Origin: Oceanospirillum sp047518265 | Lineage (GTDB): Bacteria; Pseudomonadota; Gammaproteobacteria; Pseudomonadales; Halomonadaceae | Length of the DNA: 64,000 nt | Assembly (NCBI GenBank): GCA_047518265.1 | Contig: JAKZRG010000019.1 | Span: 1-64,000 of the forward strand | Direction: 5' to 3' | Shown here: positions 28,970-37,792 of the stretch, piece by piece | Numbering within the stretch: position 1 is the stretch's first letter | How the letters are laid out: each line of letters opens with the position of its first letter | The notes under the pieces: model-generated | The model's input: only the letters and a program-made list of their open reading frames with translations | What the model was told of the DNA's origin: nothing | Databases searched by the model: none | Position numbers and translations under genes: made by a program

Positions 28970-30244
28970 ATGGCTCATATTGTGATTTTAGGTGCCGGTA
29001 CCGGCGGCATGGCAGCAGCTTATGAAATGCGTCACAAACTCAACAAGGAACATGAGGTTACAGTCATTAATGAACGAGACTACTTTCAGTTTGTGCCGTC
29101 AAACCCTTGGGTCGCCGTAGGCTGGCGAAACTCCGAAGAAATTAGCTTCAAGATCGAACCCCATCTAAAAAAACACAATATTAACTTTATTGCCCAACGT
29201 GTTGATCAAATCAACCCAGAGAAAAAAACAATCACTCTAGCGGACAATGAAGACGTTCATTATGACCACCTTTTGATCATGACCGGCCCTAAACTGGCAT
29301 TTGATGAAACACCTGGCGCGGGCCCTGAAGAAGGTCATACCCAATCCGTTTGCTCCCTTCCCCACGCATTAACCTCATACGATAATTTTGAAGCCCTATG
29401 CGAAGATCCTGGCCCTGTGATTGTTGGTGCCATGGCTGGTGCGAGCTGTTTTGGTCCAGCCTATGAATATGCCTTTATTGTTAACAAAGAGCTTCAAAAC
29501 CGGAAGATCCGTGATCAGGTTCCCATGACTTATGTCACCAGCGAACCCTATATTGGTCACTTAGGTTTAGGTGGCGTTGGTGATTCCAAATCCATGCTGG
29601 AATCAGACTTACGAATGCATCATATCAAGTGGATCTGTAATGCCAAGGTCAGCAAGGTTGAAGAGGACACTATGTATGTGGATGAACACAATGAGCAGGG
29701 TGAAATCATCAAACAACATGAGCTGCCCTTTAAACACTCTATGATGCTACCCGCCTTCAAAGGTGTTGATTGTGTCGCCAACGTACCGGAATTATGCAAT
29801 CCGAGAGGCTTTGTCATTGTAGATAAACATCAAAGAAGCCCTATCTATCCTGAGATTTGGTCAGCGGGTGTTTGTATTGCCATCCCTCCAACAGAAGCCA
29901 CACCAGTTCCAACTGGTGTGCCTAAAACAGGGTATATGATTGAATCTATGGTTACCGCAATTGTAGAAAATGTTGACTCTGTACTTAGAGGTGAAAAGGC
30001 CCATGCATTAGCGACTTGGAATGCTATCTGTCTAGCGGATATGGGAGATACAGGCGCTGCTTTTGTAGCTATCCCACAGATTCCACCACGTAATGTTAAT
30101 TGGTTTAAAAAAGGGAAATGGGTGCATCTAGCCAAGGTAGCCTTTGAAAAATACTTTATCCGTAAGATGAAAACAGGCAACCCAGAGCCTTTCTACGAAA
30201 AACAGATTCTTAAAATGATTGGCGTCGAGCGCTTAAAAGATTAG
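28970..30244 (+). CDS. sqr: sulfide:quinone oxidoreductase
   Basis: This membrane-associated FAD enzyme oxidises sulfide and reduces quinone. I place the start at 28970, where AAGGAGG precedes MAHIVILGAGTGGMAAAYEM, the FAD-binding motif. The three SQR cysteines fall at residue 128 (SVCSLPHA), 160 (AGASCFGPAYEYAF) and 354 (NAICLADMGDTG), almost the spacing of the Acidithiobacillus enzyme (128/160/356). The C-terminal half also matches: TPVPTGVPKTGYMIESMVTA and IPPRNVNWFKKGKWVHLAKV. The longer frame from 28928 adds 14 residues without a ribosome site. This indicates sulfide detoxification or energy gain. Confidence 0.9.
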   Translation: MAHIVILGAGTGGMAAAYEMRHKLNKEHEVTVINERDYFQFVPSNPWVAVGWRNSEEISFKIEPHLKKHNINFIAQRVDQINPEKKTITLADNEDVHYDHLLIMTGPKLAFDETPGAGPEEGHTQSVCSLPHALTSYDNFEALCEDPGPVIVGAMAGASCFGPAYEYAFIVNKELQNRKIRDQVPMTYVTSEPYIGHLGLGGVGDSKSMLESDLRMHHIKWICNAKVSKVEEDTMYVDEHNEQGEIIKQHELPFKHSMMLPAFKGVDCVANVPELCNPRGFVIVDKHQRSPIYPEIWSAGVCIAIPPTEATPVPTGVPKTGYMIESMVTAIVENVDSVLRGEKAHALATWNAICLADMGDTGAAFVAIPQIPPRNVNWFKKGKWVHLAKVAFEKYFIRKMKTGNPEPFYEKQILKMIGVERLKD

Positions 30245-30372
30245 CCCAATCTTTAGACAGGAAGATATCTGCACTCTACAACTGATTACAACGGAGAACA
30301 GATTCTTCCTATTTTTGCCCTTCCATACTACAAATTCTCTTTTTGAACGCAGCCTCTATTATAGATACAGTA

Positions 30373-30453
30373 TTAACGAGGTCTTTTTAACCAAAACCAC
30401 CAAACGATCAACCCGATGAGTAATATACCTAATAAATTTATCCAGACCGTCAT
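30373..30453 (-). CDS. 26-residue membrane microprotein coupled to copA
   Basis: The ATG at 30453 overlaps the copA stop as TAATG and opens a 26-codon frame. The product starts MTVWINLLGILLIGLIVWWF and ends WLKRPR: one hydrophobic helix with a Trp-rich end and a basic C-terminus. The same kind of N-terminal anchor (LLIxLIVWWFWL) precedes small cupredoxin-like proteins near copper ATPases in other gammaproteobacteria, from memory. No cupredoxin domain follows here. The tight overlap makes it a credible gene. Confidence 0.6.
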   Translation of the reverse strand: MTVWINLLGILLIGLIVWWFWLKRPR

Positions 30454-32693
30454 TATGATTCCCTATTTATTTTGGTCAGTCGCAGTCGATTAGCATTACT
30501 GACCACAGTCACGGAGGACAATGCCATCGCTGCCCCCGCGAAAGCTGGATTAAGCAACCAACCCGTTAATGGAAATAAAACCCCAGCTGCCAGTGGAATA
30601 CCAATACTGTTGTAGATAAACGCACCTAATAGGTTTTGCTTGATATTACGCACCGTCAACTTAGAGATCTGCATACCATCAGCGATACCGTGTAATGATC
30701 CTCTCATAAGCGTCAAATCGGCACTTTCAATAGCAATATCAGTTCCAGTACCAATGGCCATACCTACATCAGCCTGAGCCAATGCAGGGGCATCATTAAT
30801 ACCATCTCCCACCATAGCTACCCGAAAACCTTCGGCTTGTAGTTTTTTCACCTCATCCGCTTTAGCATCTGGCAAGACTTCAGCGATAATTTGATCAATA
30901 CCCACCTGATCAGCAACCGTCTCTGCTGTACTACGGTTATCACCGGTTAACATAACTACTTTAACGCCTTGGGCCTTTAGTCGACTAACAGCCGCTTTAG
31001 AATCAGATTTAATGGGATCGGCAATGGCTAGGATGCCTACTAATTGCCCATTAACCGCGAGCATAACGGGTGTTTTAGCTTGACGAGAAAGTCGCTCTAT
31101 ATCATAAGCACCGCAGTCAGTTGCGACTTGATAAGCCTGCATTAAGCTTAAGTTACCCAGCAGAATATCATCATCCTCTAATCGCCCCCGAATCCCCTGA
31201 CCAGCCAATGGCTCTACTGATTCTGCCGCTACGGGCTGCAACTCCAGAGCGCTTGCCCTACTCAGAATAGCTTTTGCCAATGGGTGCTCCGATGAAAGCT
31301 CCAAAGCTCCTGCCCATAACAATAGCTGAGATTCAGCATCCTCTTTAAAAGAAATGATATCTGTTACCTCTGGTCTTCCCTCTGTCACCGTGCCCGTCTT
31401 ATCCAAAATGACGACATCCAGCTCAGAGGTTTGCTGCAACGCATCCCCTCGACGAATTAAGATACCTTGCTCTGCCGCTTTACCAACCCCTACCATAATG
31501 GACATAGGTGTAGCCAAGCCTAAAGCACAAGGACAAGCGATGACCAACACCGTCATAGTCGTAACCAGCATATAAGCCGATACAGGATCAGGGCCAAAGT
31601 TATACCAAACCAACGCCGTTAACACGGCAATCACTAAAACGACTGGAACAAAGACCGCTGCAATTTTATCCGCCAACCGACCTAAAGCAGGTTTAGCATT
31701 TTGCGCCTGACGCACTTGATCAATAATTTGTGCCAAAGCTGTATCTGCACCGACACGTAAGGTACGTACTTTAAGAACCCCACTTTGATTCAGCGTGCCT
31801 GCCGTTACCTCATCACCCTTTTTCTTGCTAACAGGCATAGGCTCTCCCGTTAACATAGATTCATCGACACGGGTTTCACCAGCCATTACCTTCCCATCTA
31901 CGGGAATTTTTTCTCCAGGTCGAATCCGGATCATATCGCGCTTCTGGATAGACTCGATACGCATGTCGACCTCTTCGCCATCTTCTCGTCGAATCAAACG
32001 AGCAGTCTCTGGCTGAAGATTAAGTAACTTTCGAATGGCTTGGGAAGCCTGTCCACGGGCACGACTCTCTAAAGCCTGTCCAAGGTTTACCAGGCCGATA
32101 ATAAAAACTGCAGCTTCAAAGTACACATGGCGCGCCTGCTCTGGCACCAGCTCTGGCCAAAGGGAGATCAACATAGAAAATAACCAAGCGGTGCCCGTTC
32201 CCAAAGCAATCAGAGTATCCATATTGGCGTAATGTCGCTTAAAAGCCAGCCAAGCCCCTTGATAGAAATGACCGCCGGAGTAGACCATCACGCCTAGGGT
32301 CAATAGCCCTGTCACCAACCAGAATACCTGCCCGGAAAGACTGTCCAGCATGGGCATACCAGACCAAAACATCATCAGCATTAGAGGGATACCCAGTGCC
32401 AAAGCTACCGCTGTTTTTCTCAATTGCTGGTGATAGTGCAGTTTCTCTTCTGCTTGCCTCTGATCCTCACCGTATTCATCGTTTAATACGGTAGCGCCAA
32501 ATCCTGCCTGCTCAATCGTTTGAATGATTTGCCCTGGTGGTAAGGATGTACTCACTTGAGCGGAGCGATCCGGTAAATTGACCTCTGCCGTCTGAACCTC
32601 ATCCATTTGATCTAATGCACTCTGCACTTGTTGTACACAGCTTGCACAATGCATCCCTCTCAGAGCCAAACGGTAATTCTGGGTCTGGGTCAT
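30453..32693 (-). CDS. copA: copper-exporting P1B-type ATPase
   Basis: This inner-membrane pump exports Cu(I). In order, it has an N-terminal metal-binding domain (RGMHCASCVQQVQ), TM helices, the actuator loop (MLTGEPMPVSKKKGDEVTAG), the transmembrane CPC motif VIACPCALGLATPMSIM, the phosphorylation site VILDKTGTVTEG, the HP motif (LSSEHPLAKAI), MVGDGINDAPALAQADVGMA, and C-terminal TM helices. The start at 32693 is chosen because GGAGG stands six bases upstream; the longer frame to 32720 lacks this. It is downstream of copZ and of a MerR-type operator, and its stop overlaps a microprotein ATG. Confidence 0.94.
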   Translation of the reverse strand: MTQTQNYRLALRGMHCASCVQQVQSALDQMDEVQTAEVNLPDRSAQVSTSLPPGQIIQTIEQAGFGATVLNDEYGEDQRQAEEKLHYHQQLRKTAVALALGIPLMLMMFWSGMPMLDSLSGQVFWLVTGLLTLGVMVYSGGHFYQGAWLAFKRHYANMDTLIALGTGTAWLFSMLISLWPELVPEQARHVYFEAAVFIIGLVNLGQALESRARGQASQAIRKLLNLQPETARLIRREDGEEVDMRIESIQKRDMIRIRPGEKIPVDGKVMAGETRVDESMLTGEPMPVSKKKGDEVTAGTLNQSGVLKVRTLRVGADTALAQIIDQVRQAQNAKPALGRLADKIAAVFVPVVLVIAVLTALVWYNFGPDPVSAYMLVTTMTVLVIACPCALGLATPMSIMVGVGKAAEQGILIRRGDALQQTSELDVVILDKTGTVTEGRPEVTDIISFKEDAESQLLLWAGALELSSEHPLAKAILSRASALELQPVAAESVEPLAGQGIRGRLEDDDILLGNLSLMQAYQVATDCGAYDIERLSRQAKTPVMLAVNGQLVGILAIADPIKSDSKAAVSRLKAQGVKVVMLTGDNRSTAETVADQVGIDQIIAEVLPDAKADEVKKLQAEGFRVAMVGDGINDAPALAQADVGMAIGTGTDIAIESADLTLMRGSLHGIADGMQISKLTVRNIKQNLLGAFIYNSIGIPLAAGVLFPLTGWLLNPAFAGAAMALSSVTVVSNANRLRLTKINRES

Positions 32694-32796
32694 AACGATC
32701 CTCCATGGTAGATTACTCAACCATTCTTTATTGAACAGCAGGTATTGAGCAGACAGATATTTAACAGGACGGGATTTGACCGGCTGAAAGGCCTAT

Positions 32797-33000
32797 CTAT
32801 TTTTTCTCTTGCGCATCAAAACCAGCTTCTTCAACGGCATCAATAAGCACTTGTGCTGCCACATTACCTTGCACATAAGCTTCATATAAAGTGACATCTG
32901 CCTGTTCAACACCATCAATCAGAATCAACGCTTCGGTAACAGAGTTCACGCAACCATTGCAAGACAGACCTTCCAAGGTCAGAACAATCTCTTTACTCAT
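32797..33000 (-). CDS. copZ: heavy-metal-associated (HMA) copper chaperone
   Basis: A single HMA domain of 67 residues with the metal-binding motif LEGLSCNGCVNSVTEAL would carry Cu(I) to CopA. The start at 33000 (MSKEIV) has AGGTG upstream; an alternative ATG is at 33009. It lies about 100 bases before copA on the same strand and is the first gene after the MerR-type operator at 33083-33114. Confidence 0.88.
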   Translation of the reverse strand: MSKEIVLTLEGLSCNGCVNSVTEALILIDGVEQADVTLYEAYVQGNVAAQVLIDAVEEAGFDAQEKK

Positions 33001-33082
33001 TTCATTCACCTATTGTAAAAATATCCAGAAGTATCATTAAGACTGACTGTCTATTGTAAACATTCAGCCTTTATTTTCTTAA

Positions 33083-33114
33083 AGTCTAAACCCTAAAGAG
33101 TACTTTAGGGTCAA
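33083..33114 (-). promoter_or_regulatory. MerR-family metal-responsive promoter for copZ-copA
   Basis: On the minus strand TTGACC (33114-33109) and TAGACT (33088-33083) are separated by 20 bases. That is the over-long spacer typical of promoters that MerR-type activators untwist. The spacer contains a perfect dyad, ACCCTAAAG-TACT-CTTTAGGGT (33111-33090), like CueR/CadR/ZntR operators. It faces copZ, 80 bases away. No MerR-type gene is in the window. Confidence 0.8.
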
Positions 33115-33178
33115 GACTATTATAAAGGATCAACTGCTTGAATATCCTGTGCTTTAAACAAGATATTCCTCAAATGAT

Positions 33179-33676
33179 TCACTGCTTAGGTCGGCTCCAA
33201 GCTTGATAGATTTCATCAGGCCAACGAGACTGGAACCAAGCAATCACAGAATCTATCTCTTGATCATTAAGTTTATTTCCCCAAGCAGGCATATCACTGG
33301 GGATATCCGGGCCACGCCCATGCTTGATAACACCACGCAACTGACCCAAAGGATGATGCCAGGCATGGCCTGAGCCATTGAGCGGCGGTGGCAAGTAACG
33401 ACCATTATCCAACGGCTGACGCCAATTGGGGTTTCCTTGAGCAAATCCCCCATGACATTGAGCACAATTCTGCTGGAATAGTTTTTTCCCCTGAGGAACC
33501 ATATCTTGTGTGTACCAAGGTTCACGTTTACTTTGTGTATCCGCTTGGCTTGACGTTATGGCTGATGAGCCCACTATTTGTTGATTATTATCACGCCCAA
33601 CCTCTTGTTCATCACTACAAGCCGCTAAAAAGAAACTACCGATCAGTAGTAAGAGTGCAGAAACTTGTTTTTTCAT
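33179..33676 (-). CDS. cytochrome c family lipoprotein
   Basis: This 165-residue exported protein has a lipobox (LLLIGSFFLAACSDEQ) and one c-type haem site (NCAQCHGGFAQG), with a probable distal Met ligand in PSDMPAWGNKLND. It fits small cytochrome c domain proteins of the copper/oxidative-stress neighbourhood and would transfer electrons at the periplasmic face. It lies between copZ and the metal-ligand-rich membrane protein in the same direction. Confidence 0.85.
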   Translation of the reverse strand: MKKQVSALLLLIGSFFLAACSDEQEVGRDNNQQIVGSSAITSSQADTQSKREPWYTQDMVPQGKKLFQQNCAQCHGGFAQGNPNWRQPLDNGRYLPPPLNGSGHAWHHPLGQLRGVIKHGRGPDIPSDMPAWGNKLNDQEIDSVIAWFQSRWPDEIYQAWSRPKQ

Positions 33677-33815
33677 AGGTCACAATCCGGCCAAAATACT
33701 GTGTTTTAAAATCGCAAACACATTAAATGCAAAAACTGACGAAAACAGCCCACTCACTAAAAGTGCCGCCCTCGGATAACAGAACATAATAAAAAGAAGT
33801 ATCAACCTCTTCTGG

Positions 33816-34199
33816 CTAGTGCAGCCAGCGACAGAGCATGCATTGCAGATCAAACCTAGGAAAAAAACGATAGACTAATAGAGAGACAATCAGCGGGCTA
33901 ACTAAAAGAAAACAATAGGCAAACAGAGTGAAATAAAGGGCTGTTAGATCAAAACCAGCAACACTGGCATTATCATCACAACAACTCATCATCGAGTGTC
34001 TATCAGATGCCGGTGAACCATGATGACTATCTTGCATCGAGAGTTCTGTAAAAGGCTCTGCTAAACGCTCAGAAGTGATTAAGCGATCTAAGCACTGCCC
34101 CAACAGGGCCAGCATTAAGCTTATAGCAAGCATTCTTGGAAAGGCCTTAAATTGCCCTTTTGCTCCCATTAAACACTTATTCAAAATACTCAAGCCCAT
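33816..34199 (-). CDS. membrane protein with His/Cys-rich loop, DUF2946-like
   Basis: A small membrane protein has a hydrophobic segment near its start (PRMLAISLMLALLGQCL), a polar loop with possible metal ligands (MQDSHHGSPASDRHSMMSCC), and a C-terminal helix (FTLFAYCFLLVSPLIVSLLV). The layout recalls DUF2946-type proteins found beside copper genes, which fits this neighbourhood. The start is uncertain: ATG at 34199 is used, with TTG at 34223 and internal ATGs at 34169 and 34133 possible. Confidence 0.5.
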   Translation of the reverse strand: MGLSILNKCLMGAKGQFKAFPRMLAISLMLALLGQCLDRLITSERLAEPFTELSMQDSHHGSPASDRHSMMSCCDDNASVAGFDLTALYFTLFAYCFLLVSPLIVSLLVYRFFPRFDLQCMLCRWLH

Positions 34200-34378
34200 C
34201 AATACCCAATGCCAATTATCCAATACTTTAGCTCGACACTAAAAACCGAGCTTGAAACTAAACCTTTAGAACCCAATTAACATTATGAGTTCCAGAAGCA
34301 TTGGCACGTTAAAAAGTTAACGGACCCACTGCATTTACTGCCTAAACAGAGCCCATAGAAGGCTCAGGATACAGATTA

Positions 34379-35356
34379 ATGAGCCAAACAGATAATATGA
34401 CAACAATACAGGGAGCTACTAACAACCCTGCTCTGCTAGCCAAACAGATACTTTCTGAACCTTGTGTATGCCAACTTGATTCATTGGGCATTTTACGTAT
34501 TCACGGTGATACCAGTCAAAAACTGCTTCATGGCCAAGTCACTAACAATATTGAACAGATGACAAAAGGCGAGCTTAAAATGGCCGCCGCTTGTTCACCA
34601 AAGGGTCGTATCTACGCTACTTTTTATGCCATTCATCAAGGAGAGTATTTTGATCTGGTTCTTCCACGGTCAACACTGGAGCAAACACTAAATAACCTGA
34701 GTAAGTTTGCGCCTCTATATCGCTGCAAACTGGAAGATGTTTCAGAGCAATACCAAGTTTTAGGCTTTAATAATGAAAAACCTGAGCTGACGCCATTAGC
34801 GGATCTATCTCAACCCAATAACACCTATCCGTTAGAGGAAGAAAATCGCAGCATCATGCTTGTCGATAAGGAACTGCTTCCGGAAACCTTATCTCAATTA
34901 ACCTCATCCTTTGCACAAGTGACCGAAGCTCAATGGCAGCTACTCAGTATTCGCTTGGCCCGGATTATGATTGAACAAAGCCATAGCGATCAATTTATTC
35001 CACAGATGCTGAACTACCAGGCGACAGGGGCAATTAGCTTTAAAAAGGGGTGTTATACAGGTCAGGAGATTATCGCTCGCGCTCAATATCGAGGTGGAGT
35101 TAAAAAGCGCTTACAGGCTCTTAAAACCAATACGTCTGAGCAAGGCGAGAGTGGAGTATCTGCAAATCACTTATTTGTAGAGGATTCTGATGTTGGCGAG
35201 GTACTACTTACCGCCATCAATGAACAGAGTGAGTTAGAGTGCTTAGCTGTTTTAAAAGATATTGCGCTAGAGCAAACCGTACACTTAGGCAGTGATAAAG
35301 GCCCTGTACTACAGCATTTACCTTTGCCTTATGATCTGGAAAAGCGTGATATGTAA
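34379..35356 (+). CDS. ygfZ: folate-binding iron-sulfur cluster maintenance protein YgfZ
   Basis: YgfZ is a GcvT-like, tetrahydrofolate-dependent protein that supports Fe-S enzymes such as MiaB. The diagnostic motif KGCYTGQEIIARAQYRG, with its redox-active cysteine, is at residues ~221-237, and GLxRIHGDTSQKLLHGQVTN-type sequence opens the fold (LRIHGDTSQKLLHGQVTNNI). Length 325 is normal for the family. Its usual partner sdhE is not visible upstream. Confidence 0.9.
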   Translation: MSQTDNMTTIQGATNNPALLAKQILSEPCVCQLDSLGILRIHGDTSQKLLHGQVTNNIEQMTKGELKMAAACSPKGRIYATFYAIHQGEYFDLVLPRSTLEQTLNNLSKFAPLYRCKLEDVSEQYQVLGFNNEKPELTPLADLSQPNNTYPLEEENRSIMLVDKELLPETLSQLTSSFAQVTEAQWQLLSIRLARIMIEQSHSDQFIPQMLNYQATGAISFKKGCYTGQEIIARAQYRGGVKKRLQALKTNTSEQGESGVSANHLFVEDSDVGEVLLTAINEQSELECLAVLKDIALEQTVHLGSDKGPVLQHLPLPYDLEKRDM

Positions 35357-35634
35357 GCTCTGATTTAAGCTCTAATTTAAGAGCCCAAACAAAAAATTCT
35401 CTATAAAAAGTAGCCATACTCTCTAACGGTCGGCCTGAGAATATAAGAATACTTTTTTGACATGTAGAGAGTCTCAGAGGATTTCTTTCTGGTTTATACC
35501 CAAGCAGAACGATTTATCAGGGACTCTCCAACGCACTGCAACAAAACTAACATTTGACCGTCATCTGACAGTTATAAAACAGGCCTATAAATGTGGGTAG
35601 CACACTCCTACTCATACTTATTTAAGGCCTCAAT

Positions 35635-35742
35635 ATGTTCAAATTATTCAACAACAAATTCATCCAAGTCGCCAGTGTTTTAGGTTATGCCATCTGGGTC
35701 ATTGGCACATTACACCAAGGCCTTATCCAGCTTCCTATATGA
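35635..35742 (+). CDS. 35-residue predicted membrane microprotein
   Basis: An ATG with AAGG seven bases upstream opens a 35-codon frame starting MFKLFNNKFIQVASVLGYAI, followed by a hydrophobic stretch ending in GLIQLPI. It has one likely membrane helix (IQVASVLGYAIWVIGTL) and a basic N-terminus. No family is recognised. It stands alone between ygfZ and ung. Confidence 0.45.
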   Translation: MFKLFNNKFIQVASVLGYAIWVIGTLHQGLIQLPI

Positions 35743-35825
35743 AAGATACACTACAACACTACATTCCTTAACGATAAGGAGCCATAAGGCAAATTTGAAA
35801 TTGATAGGAAAATTAAAAGAATGAT

Positions 35826-36518
35826 TTAATTCGACTCAACCTGCAACGGCAACTGCCAATCAATAGCTGTTTTACCCTTTTGCAGTAAAAAGCTATTAGC
35901 AGAGCTAAATTGCTGATTACCAAAAAAACCGCGATGAGCGGACAATGGCGAAGGGTGAACCGACTTCAAAACTAGATGTTTCTGCTGGTCGACAAAAGCA
36001 GCCTTTTTCTGAGCATAACTGCCCCACAATAGAAAAACGACGCCGTCCATCTGTTCATTTATCAGATGAATGACCTTGTCGGTAAACTGTTCCCAGCCTT
36101 TTTTCTGGTGAGAGCCCGCTTTACTTTGCTCAACGGTCAATACGCTATTAAGCAACAGAACACCTTGCTCTGCCCAGTGGGTCAAATAACCATGCTCTAC
36201 AGGTGTACAACCTAAATCGGACTCTAGCTCTTTGTAGATATTCTTCAGCGATGGCGGTGTTTTAACACCTGGGCGAACGGAGAAACATAAACCGTGGGCC
36301 TGATCTGGGCCGTGATACGGGTCTTGCCCAAGAATAACCACTTTAACGTTATTTAACGGCGTATATTTAAAGGCATTAAACCAATCTGCTGAATGAGGAT
36401 AAATCACTTTATGCTGCTGTTTTTCTTGGGCTAAAAAAGCCTTTAGCTGCTGCATATAAGGTTGTTCAAACTCATCACCCAACGCATCCAGCCAATCTCC
36501 CGGCAGATCAATCGCCAT
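35826..36518 (-). CDS. ung: uracil-DNA glycosylase
   Basis: Ung removes uracil from DNA to start base excision repair. In its 230 residues, the catalytic water-activating motif is VVILGQDPYHGPDQAHGLCF, and the uracil-contact and loop motif is VHPSPLSAHRGFFGNQQFS. The length is normal for family 1. It has its own promoter region on the ygfZ side. Confidence 0.96.
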   Translation of the reverse strand: MAIDLPGDWLDALGDEFEQPYMQQLKAFLAQEKQQHKVIYPHSADWFNAFKYTPLNNVKVVILGQDPYHGPDQAHGLCFSVRPGVKTPPSLKNIYKELESDLGCTPVEHGYLTHWAEQGVLLLNSVLTVEQSKAGSHQKKGWEQFTDKVIHLINEQMDGVVFLLWGSYAQKKAAFVDQQKHLVLKSVHPSPLSAHRGFFGNQQFSSANSFLLQKGKTAIDWQLPLQVESN

Positions 36519-36626
36519 AGTCTTGTCTCCTTTATTACTATTGGAAAATTAAAACCAGTTTAACAAAAAGAGAGGCACTGTTGTTCTTACAAGCAATAAA
36601 TCTATACCGCAATTAAGAGGAAAAAC

Positions 36627-36989
36627 CTACTTTGTATTTTCCTTTTGCAAACGGCGATAACCTAAAAAACCACCGTCGATATATTTAGCATGTTTATATC
36701 CCATTTTCTTTATCGCATGAGCCGATAAAGCGCCTCGATTAACAGCATTGCAATAGCACAAGATAACCGCTTCTAAACTTTCGATTTTTGCTTCGATCGT
36801 CATCTCTAACTTGCCACGACTTATATTGAGAGAACCTTCGATATGACCCGCATCATGTTCCTCTCGGTCACGAATATCCAATGCTATAGCTCCCTGTGCC
36901 ATCAAGGTATCCACTTGTTCAGGTAACACGTCATCAACATGGGAACACGCATCATCTGCAAGCTTTTGAAACTTTTCTGTATATGCCAT
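36627..36989 (-). CDS. single-domain rhodanese-like protein
   Basis: The 120-residue rhodanese domain carries sulfur or acts as a sulfurtransferase. Motifs are ALDIRDREEHDAGHIEGSLN (the CH2A/B-type entry region) and the active-site loop VILCYCNAVNRGALSAHAIK. The catalytic cysteine is in CYCNAVNRG, though a second cysteine is two residues away. No signal peptide. Physiological acceptor unknown. Confidence 0.8.
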   Translation of the reverse strand: MAYTEKFQKLADDACSHVDDVLPEQVDTLMAQGAIALDIRDREEHDAGHIEGSLNISRGKLEMTIEAKIESLEAVILCYCNAVNRGALSAHAIKKMGYKHAKYIDGGFLGYRRLQKENTK

Positions 36990-37182
36990 TGAGCTATCTC
37001 TTATTAAGCACTCGATAGAGCACTATAGCTACGCCATGATCTAAAACGACGTCATGATCTGATATAGAGGGGGGGGCAAGGCCACCACCACAGGATTTCA
37101 GAATAATGTATAGTTTCAGCAAAGATAGCGATAGATCCACTGGCACTTTATATGTAGCCCCAAAGTAAAATTCAGGCAATAA

Positions 37183-37207
37183 AAAGGGTGCCATCAAGAC
37201 ACCCTTC
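37183..37207 (-). terminator. terminator after apt
   Basis: AAGGGTG and CACCCTT pair around nine bases, with a T-run on the minus strand. It is located about 35 bases beyond the apt stop. Confidence 0.65.
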
Positions 37208-37239
37208 TCAAAGCTTGCTTTAACTTATCAGGATGAGTA

Positions 37240-37788
37240 CTACTCGCCCTCAAACTCACAGATCGAATATACCTCAATCCCTTGAGCTTTAAGTTTTTCA
37301 GAGCCTCCCAGATCCGGCAGATCAATAATCGCAGCCGCTTCAACCACTTCAGCACCTAAGCGCTTAATCAGATTAGCTGCCGCAATCATGGTGCCACCTG
37401 TCGCGATCAAATCATCGATCAAGAGAACCTTATCGCCTGGATTAAAAGCATCGGTATGTAACTCAACCGTTGCCGTACCGTATTCCAGCTCATAGCTTTC
37501 TTCTACAGTATCGTAAGGTAACTTGCCCTTTTTACGTACCGGGATAAAGCTGGTGTTTAACTCATAAGCAATTGGAGCACCTAGGATAAAACCACGGGCG
37601 TCCACACCGGCCACGGCATCAATATCATGGTCATGATAACGGTGCACAAAAGCATCAATCAGATAGCGAAAGGCTTTTTTATCCTTAAATAAGGTCGTGA
37701 CATCACGGAACATCACACCCTGCTCAGGCCAATCCGGTACTGTACGAATAACAGAACGTAAATAATCTCGGTAGTAACGATCTGGCAT
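37240..37788 (-). CDS. apt: adenine phosphoribosyltransferase
   Basis: Apt converts adenine and PRPP to AMP. The start at 37788 (MPDRYYRDYLRSVIRTVPDW) gives the usual ~182 residues; the frame can be extended to 37812. The PRPP-binding motif is VLLIDDLIATGGTM, and GVMFRDVTTLFKD and GVDARGFILGAPIAYEL are family signatures. It lies four bases after the azgA stop, so uptake and salvage of adenine are cotranscribed. Confidence 0.96.
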   Translation of the reverse strand: MPDRYYRDYLRSVIRTVPDWPEQGVMFRDVTTLFKDKKAFRYLIDAFVHRYHDHDIDAVAGVDARGFILGAPIAYELNTSFIPVRKKGKLPYDTVEESYELEYGTATVELHTDAFNPGDKVLLIDDLIATGGTMIAAANLIKRLGAEVVEAAAIIDLPDLGGSEKLKAQGIEVYSICEFEGE

Positions 37789-37792
37789 TATC

